Assembly (NCBI RefSeq): GCF_023218935.1
Contig: NZ_JAJIAL010000003.1
Length of the DNA: 64,000 nt
Source: Fructobacillus cardui
Lineage (GTDB): Bacteria > Bacillota > Bacilli > Lactobacillales > Lactobacillaceae
Reading direction: 5' to 3' (one strand)
The translations under genes were made by a program, and so were the position numbers. The notes under the pieces are model-generated. The model was not told the origin of the DNA. It saw only the letters and a program-made list of their open reading frames with translations, and searched no databases. Below, in pieces: positions 8,488 through 15,900 of this stretch. The stretch's first letter is position 1, and each line of letters starts with the position of its first letter.

Positions 8488-9630
8488 ATGATGGAAAAGA
8501 AATATCGTTTAATGGCAACAGTTGCGGCGGGCTTGGAGTCCGTCTTAGGCCAAGAGTTAAAGGACCTGGGCTTTGATGTTCAGGTTGAAAACTATCGAGT
8601 CTTCTTTGAAGGGACTCAGGCCGATATTTTACGGGCTAATTTGTGGCTCCGGACTGCTGATCGAGTGAAAATCGTGATTGGTTCCTTTCATGCCACAACC
8701 TTTGATGAGCTTTTTGAGGGCATCAAGGCTTTGCCGATGGAAGATTACCTCAATTATGACTCAGAATTTCCGGTGGCGGGGAGGTCTCAAAAATCAGCTT
8801 TGCACTCGGTGCCAGATGTCCAGTCAATTACGAAAAAAGCGATTGTTTCCCGCTTGCAGGAAGCCTTTCACGTTCGGACTCGTTTACCAGAAACTGGCTT
8901 TTTTGCACAATTAGAAGTGATGGTGGCCAAGGATGAAGTCATGTTGACTTTGGACACAACTGGGCCATCACTCTTTAAGCGCGGTTACCGAGTTGAAAAG
9001 GGGCCAGCGCCATTGAAAGAAAACTTTGCGGCAGCCTTAGTGCTGTTAACTAATTGGAAAAAGGACTTACCCTTTGTCGATCCAACCTGCGGTTCTGGAA
9101 CGATTCCGATTGAAGCTGCTTTGATTGGTCGCAACTTAGCACCAGGTTTGACCCGTGACTTTGATATTGAAAAGATGGACTGGTTTGACCACAGCCTTTC
9201 GGATACGATTCGTGATGAGGCCGAAGATCAAGCCGATTACGACACGCCATTGAATATTCGCGGTTATGATATTGATCCGAAAATGGTCAAAATTGCCCAA
9301 GAAAACGCTAAGCATGCGGGTTTGTCTCAAGACATTACCTTTGAGGCTCTGGCTGCTGGTGATTGGCAAACGGAAGAAGAGCGTGGCGTCTTAGTGGCGA
9401 ACCCACCATATGGTCAACGACTCGGTGAACTTGAAGAAGCCGAAGGGCTTTATAAGCAGATGGGAGCGGTTTATAGTCGTCTGCCTTACTGGTCGAAATA
9501 TATCCTAACTTCTGACCTATCATTTGAAAAAGTTTTTGGTCAAAAAGCGACGAAAAAGCGCAAACTGTTTAACGGGCAGTTGCGGGTCGATTATTTCCAG
9601 TTTTGGGCTAAAAAAGCCGAAAAAAAGTAA
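8488..9630 (+). CDS. THUMP-domain class I SAM-dependent RNA methyltransferase (YpsC/RlmL-like)
   Basis: Probably methylates a guanosine N2 position of 23S rRNA. 380 residues: N-terminal ferredoxin-like and THUMP region (about 1-160) and a Rossmann methyltransferase with the UPF0020 signature FVDPTCGSGTIPIEAALIGRN (about 190-210) and the catalytic NPPYG motif (about 306-310). It is the short Gram-positive form without the RlmK half of the E. coli fusion. ATG 8488 or 8491; AAAGGA is just upstream. Confidence 0.88.
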   Translation: MMEKKYRLMATVAAGLESVLGQELKDLGFDVQVENYRVFFEGTQADILRANLWLRTADRVKIVIGSFHATTFDELFEGIKALPMEDYLNYDSEFPVAGRSQKSALHSVPDVQSITKKAIVSRLQEAFHVRTRLPETGFFAQLEVMVAKDEVMLTLDTTGPSLFKRGYRVEKGPAPLKENFAAALVLLTNWKKDLPFVDPTCGSGTIPIEAALIGRNLAPGLTRDFDIEKMDWFDHSLSDTIRDEAEDQADYDTPLNIRGYDIDPKMVKIAQENAKHAGLSQDITFEALAAGDWQTEEERGVLVANPPYGQRLGELEEAEGLYKQMGAVYSRLPYWSKYILTSDLSFEKVFGQKATKKRKLFNGQLRVDYFQFWAKKAEKK

Positions 9631-9658
9631 AATATTCCAAATCATAATAAAAAGCAGC

Positions 9659-9690
9659 CAAAAAGATTGTCATTTGACAATCTTTTTTTG
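9659..9690 (+). terminator. Terminator after the RNA methyltransferase
   Basis: AAAAGATTGTC-ATTT-GACAATCTTTT followed by more Ts; an 11-base perfect stem. Confidence 0.9.
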
Positions 9691-9764
9691 TGTTTATTTT
9701 TCAATTTATTTTCTTAAAATTAATAAAAATTAAAAAGTGAGAGGGCTTTTTTCTTGAAGAAGAT

Positions 9765-9778
9765 TGAAAGCGTTATCG
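9765..9778 (+). promoter_or_regulatory. cre-like CcpA box 1
   Basis: TGAAAGCGTTATCG matches 13 of 14 positions of the catabolite response consensus TGWAANCGNTNWCA. It is centred about 60 bases before the -35 box of the giant surface protein gene. Confidence 0.5.
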
Positions 9779-9808
9779 TTACAAAAGTGAGTATTTTAAA
9801 ATAGTAAA

Positions 9809-9822
9809 AGAAACCGTTTTCT
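9809..9822 (+). promoter_or_regulatory. cre-like CcpA box 2
   Basis: AGAAACCGTTTTCT matches 12 of 14 positions of the same consensus and lies just upstream of the -35 box, 44 bases (about four helical turns) from box 1. Confidence 0.4.
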
Positions 9823-9830
9823 TTTTAAAT

Positions 9831-9859
9831 TTGTCTTTTTATAAAGCTGCCTTTATAAT
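9831..9859 (+). promoter_or_regulatory. Promoter of the giant surface protein gene
   Basis: TTGTCT (9831-9836), 17-base spacer, TATAAT (9854-9859). A ribosome binding site AAAGGAA follows at 9886-9892. Confidence 0.7.
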
Positions 9860-9902
9860 CAAATTAAAATAAACGAAAATAAAGTAAAGGAATGTAAAAA
9901 TA

Positions 9903-12900
9903 ATGGATACAAATATCAGGAAAAAGTATACGATTTACCAATCACGCCGCGCTTGGCTGGTTGCATCGAGCGTCTTAGTTTCAGGTGGTTTGACTTTAGT
10001 GGATGGTGATCAACAGATTAGTGGTCATGCTGCTCAAGTTCAGAGGACAGAAAATGTTCGAGCTAATGACGGCCAATTGGCTGCCAGGGTGAACCTCGAC
10101 CAGGCTGATTTTGGTATTGATATCGACATCGAGGATAACGACAAGAGGGAAAATGAGGCGGATGACGATTTCACTGTTGATAATCCGCGCCCTGAGCGCC
10201 GTCATCAGGGATTAGGAACGGTTGTGGTCGTACCAGAAAATCCAAAGGACAGTGCAGATAAGCAAAAGGAACCGGATAAAGAGGGTTCGCAGCCAAAGCA
10301 AGAGCAAAAGCCGGCTGACAAGGGTGGCCAGTCAAAAAATTCGGGAGAAACTGATTTAGCCAGGCAGCCGTTGCCTTCGTTGTATGAGCAAACGACTGAT
10401 GCTTATGAAAAATTAGTCAAGTCCTTGCAGGTCAGTGAACCGAATGTAAATGGCAGTGGGGACGCTGTGTTAGACAGTGATCAGCGCCATATCGCTAAAG
10501 CTGGACAGATGATTTTTGGTGAGCCAGATAAGCCGTTGTTTGGCTTAATCGGTACTAAAAATGATTATTCCAACGTTTCTCAAATGCGCTTAATGGTTGA
10601 TGAATCATTCACTCAAAAAATAATGGACCAATTTAAAGGAATTTTTGGTGAAAATCAGAAAGGAACAAAAACGAGTTACTTCCCAAGTCAAAATACTCTC
10701 GTTTTGGGCGGGGGAATGCCCTTAACAGCAAGTATTTATTCCTCGAATAATGCTCCATTAAATCCAGAAAGTTATTATAAGATGTTCCAGGCAACACTGA
10801 GTTCCGTTGCTAATGTGTTGAGCATCGGGATGGTTAATGATAAGCTAACGAACAATTATGACCAAGGTCAATACGGAATTTATCTCCGTGTCGCCGTACC
10901 GCACGGAGTTGACCCAAATGAATTTGTTAAGACGCTTAACTTAGATAGTACTCGTTTTGCAGCAGAAATGAACTTTAATGTCACACTTGGTATTGACCGA
11001 CTAATCGAAATGGTACCAGGCTTGAGTCAAATTTTGTCGCAGGGACTGGGCCTGCCAATTAGTGGTAATATTGGTTCTCTTGTCGATGCCGTCTTAGGTA
11101 GGGTGATTGATCAGTTAAACCAAAAGTATGGCACTAATTTATCTTTCAAAAATTCAGACAGTCCGTTTTACCCAATCACGATTTATCCAAAAGCAACTAA
11201 GGTTAACAACCAGGATGACCCAGCCGCGTTGTACTTGCTGGTTCGTGGAGATGAGTTAAACCGCTATAGCGGTGTAGTGACAGAGGCTAAGATTATACTG
11301 ACGAAGTTCTTTATGGAGGCGCTGTCTTGGGGCGGGAACATCAAGGGTGGTGCTTATGGCTACTTGAACTTTGATTTAAGCCGATACCAAGGCAATATGA
11401 GTAGCCAAGAAATGCAAAAGTATTACAATGCCGATGGTCAGCATCCAGAACGGCTGGCAGATTTGAAGATTTACGCTGATGATAGCCCATACAAGGTTTT
11501 GACTCGGTACCAGTTGCCACCGCAGCAATACGGTCAGGCCTTCTTGTCTTTGAACCTGATGGATAGCAATGATATGTTGTCGCGGTCGAGCCATGATTAT
11601 GGTGAAAATGGAGATTTGGGTCGTGACGTTGTGCTGAAGAGGGCGGACCAAAAGACAGTCCACCCATTACCAGTATCAAAAGTGCCAACGTGGCGGGCTT
11701 ACATTTCGCTCTTTGACCAAGAAAAAGTCTTGAATACCAAGGAAGTGGCTGGCCATTCTGAAGAATGGGCCGAAGTTGACCACCAAGACAGAGTACTGCC
11801 TGGTCAAGATCTGGACCACCGTATTGTGAAATTAGCTAATGGGCAGAATTTTTATGATCAAGCATCGCGCTTTGACCGAGTAATTGATTACTTTGACCAC
11901 CAAGTATTGCTTGATGGACAGGGTTTTCACCCAAGTCAAAATGTGCGATCCCTCCGCTTGGAACGTTCTGTTGATCCGGCTGGACAAAAGAATAGCCGTG
12001 AGGACTTTGCCATCTATAATCGGCCATTTACGGTTTACTATAATGGTGAAATGACGTTAGCAAATGGTCAGGTTGTGCCACTGCGACCAACAAAGCTAAC
12101 GGTCTTCCAGGAAAACCAGACCTTGCAATCACCATTGGATAGCCAGCGGCACTCAGCCTTTGCAACCATCGAAAAGCAGGGGGAGTACCTCTTTAGCCTG
12201 ATTAGGCATTTGCAGCCAAAATTATTGGATCAAATGATTACCAATTATGGTCAACAAATTCAAGCGGTGGTTAGTGAATCGAATCGAAAGTTGGAGGCTA
12301 GTCAAGCAACGGATGGTATTCGTTTGGTGCAAAAGGAACAACTTGAACAATTGCTGGCCATTCAGAACCAGGCAACGAAAAATCACCAACTAGCACCAGC
12401 AATATTAAACGCAAATCGCGATTTAGCTTACCAACAAATCGACCGAGAGGCGCTTAGGATCAAGGTCGCGATTAATAATGCTGCGGAGCTAAGCAAAGAA
12501 CAAAAGCAAACATTACTCGACCAAGTGGAGGCAACTGCTCAGACTGGGAAGAACGATGTTGGCCTGGCAGCAGAGGTAGAATCAGCTCGTCGTGTCTTAG
12601 GTCGAGTTATCGAGGGCCTGCGAACAACTTTCTTAGGTAAGGTTGAGAAGGAAGAGGCCCAGGTAGCTGTGGCACAGGCTGGGCAAGAAAAGAAGCAGAA
12701 ATTTGCTAAAATTGCCCATGTTGACCAAGAAAGCTTACACAAACAAGAAAAAGCAGTGGACCATGAGGTTGCCTTTTATCAGAAACGAATCAGGCAAAGC
12801 AAAACGGTGGTTGAGTTGGCCCGGGTACTAGCTGATGGCTTACATGCAATCAATGACGTGGCCAATCCTGATTTACAAACCAATTATCAGCCAGTTAAGC

Positions 12901-15900
12901 TTGATGAAATAAAGGTTGCGGTTGCTGCCTTTGAAGAACGGGGGCGGTCGACTAAAGAACGTTTTCAAAAAATTGCCCATGTAGAGCCAGCAAGCCTGAT
13001 TGAGCAGGAACAATTGATGGATGAGGCGGTCAAGCAAGGAGTAGCGGCTATTCGGAGTGCCAAAACAAAGAAAGACCTCAGGCAGGCACTTGACCGAGCA
13101 TTTGCGTTGGTCGAAGGCGTTGCTAAGCCACAGCTCATTAAAGAATTTCAACCAGTTTCGGCAACTGATCGCAAACAGGCGATTGATAGAGTAATGGCTG
13201 CCGGTGAACAAAAAAAACAGCAATTCAAGCAAGTCGAACATGTTGAGCCTGATAGTCTCAACCAGCAAGAAGGCCTTGTAAATCAGTTAGTTCAAAAAGC
13301 AACTACGGTTCTTCAGCAGGCCAAAACCAACGGCGATTTCAACAGTGCGCTGGCAAAGGTGGTTAAAGATATCAATGCGGTTGCTAATCCAACCCAGTTG
13401 ATTGCTTATCAGCCAGTTAGTCAACATGATATTGATCGTGCAGTGGTGATTTTGAAGCAAATTGGGCAAGAAAAAAGTGATTCCTTCAATCAAATTATCG
13501 GTGTCGATCCGATGAGCTTTTCTAATCAGCAAGCCAAATTGAATCTGATAATTTCTAATGGTATCGAGAAATTAAATCGAGCGGAAACGAACCGTGAATT
13601 TGAGAAAAGCTTCCAAAAGACGTCCCAAGCTATTCGTGCTGTTGAAAATCCAACGATTCAAGAAATATTGAAGGAGCCAACGGTAGATGAAAAGATCCTG
13701 TCGATTAAGTTCTTAGAACAAGCTGCCCAAGACCAACGAGACCTTTTCCAAAAGATTGCACATGCCGACCAACAGAGCTTGGCGCAGCAACTGTCAATCT
13801 TAGAAAAAGCTCTCAAAGCCGGAACAAAAGCAATTAACCAGGCAAAGACGAAGGGAGAACTAGCCAAGGTCAGCGACCAGGCGCTAATAAAAATCAGGGC
13901 AGTAGCGAAGCCAGTAGTAGAATTTGCTTACCAAGAGGCGACCGTTCATGATGTCAATGTGGCCTACGGCAATCTTTTAGATATTCTTTCGGCCAAGCGT
14001 AAGCAGTTTGCAGCAATCTTGCACGTTGATCCAATTAGTTTGTCGAAGCAACTCCAACTTTTAGACTTGATTAAAAAATCCACGACTATCGAACTGAATC
14101 AATCGATGATTCAAAAAGATATTCAGGTAGCTTACGACAAAGGAGTTCAGGCTATCAATTTGGTAGCAGCGCCAAAAATTTTAAGCGAATACCAACCGGT
14201 CACGGCAGAGGAACGCCACCTGGGTGAACACACCATGCGAAATGCCGGTGAGGCAAAAAAAGCTGATTTTGCAGCTGTTAGTCATGTTGATCAAGAAAGT
14301 TTACGGGCTCAGCAATCAGTTGTTGACTCAGTCCTAGCAACCGGATTGCAGGAATTGCAAAAAGCAAAAGCTGCTGGTGCCTTTCGAAATGCTGTGGCCG
14401 ACAACCTTGATCGTATTCAACGAATCGAAGCGCCTTCAATTCAAAAGGATTATCAGCCGGTAACCGATATGGACCGTTACTTAGCACGGCAGGCAATTAA
14501 CCATGCTGGTGAGGCCAAAAAGCAAGCCATTCTTGCTGTCGAACATGGCGAGAAAAAGAGCATCCAGCAGCAAGTTAAAGCGGTGGAGCAAGCGATTACA
14601 CAGGCACAGCAGGGTGTTGCCCAAGCAGCAGTTCAAGGTGAATTAAAGCGGGCTGTTCAAGCTGGCTTTGATTCGATTGCTAAAATTGTCGGACCAACAC
14701 TGGAAGTCGATTACCGACCAACTATTAAGGCTGATCAAAATCAGGCGCTTGTGACCTTGAATCAAGCAGCAAATGATAAAAAAGCCACTTTTGCCACCAT
14801 TGATCATGTTGATTCGGTTAGTCTGTCCTTACAGTCAGGTTTGATTGAGAAAACCCGAGTGAATGGACAGCAGCTGCTATTGGCTGCCAAAACCAAGAAA
14901 GACCTTCGCCAAAGTTTGGCGGATGCATTAACGCAAGTTGATCAGGTGGCTGATCCAATCAAAGAAATTGGTTATCGTCAAGTCGAGGCGAACAATCAAG
15001 CAGATGCCAAGGAGCAGTTGAAGGCAGCCAGTGAGGCTCAAAAACAAAAGTTCGCGTCTTTGGTAGGTGTTGATCCCGAAAGTTTGGCCAAGCAACAGCT
15101 TTTAGTTGACCAAGCAGCAGATACTGCAAGTCAGGCTGTTGACCAGGCACAAACAGACGGGGAGCTAGTCACTGCTTGTCAACAGGGCCTGACAGCGATT
15201 CGTCAAATTGCAGCACCTGTTATTTTGGAAGAACTGAAGCCAGCAACGATAGCTGATAAGAAAATAGCTAAGGATCGTCTTAGTCAGGTCGTTGCAAAAC
15301 GTGAGGAATCTTTCCGGCAAATCAGTCATGTGGATCAGGCTAGTTTGGCTCAGCAATTACAGTTATTGAACCAAGCTCTGGCGCAGGGACAAGAAGCCAT
15401 TGACCGAACGGCAACTAAGGGGGATTTGAACCAATCTGTCACACAGGCTGAGCAGGCGGTCATTAGTATTAGTCAGCCAAGCATACTGCCTCTTTTCCGG
15501 CTGGTCAGTCAGGATGAAAAATCAGCTATCGATGATCTATTGGCACGGCAGGCTAATCTGGAAAAAGGTCAATTTGATGCAATTACTCATGCTGACCCAG
15601 AGAGCCTCAGCCAACAAAAACAGGCCGTTGATCAAGCGTTGACACAGGCACACGATTTAATTGCCAATGCCAAAACAAAGCAGGATTTGAACCAGGCATT
15701 AGCAGCTGGCTTGCAGGCTATTCAGGACGTTGTCGAACCGGTCGTTCAAACGCAATTCCGTTCAGTTACCAAGGATGACCGCAACCAGGCGCTGGAAATT
15801 CTTAACCAGGCCTTTTTGAAAAAGCAAGAGCATTTTTCCGATATTAAACATGTGGATGATCAAAGTCTAAAGGCGCAAGTTGCTGCCCTGAAGGCTGCTC

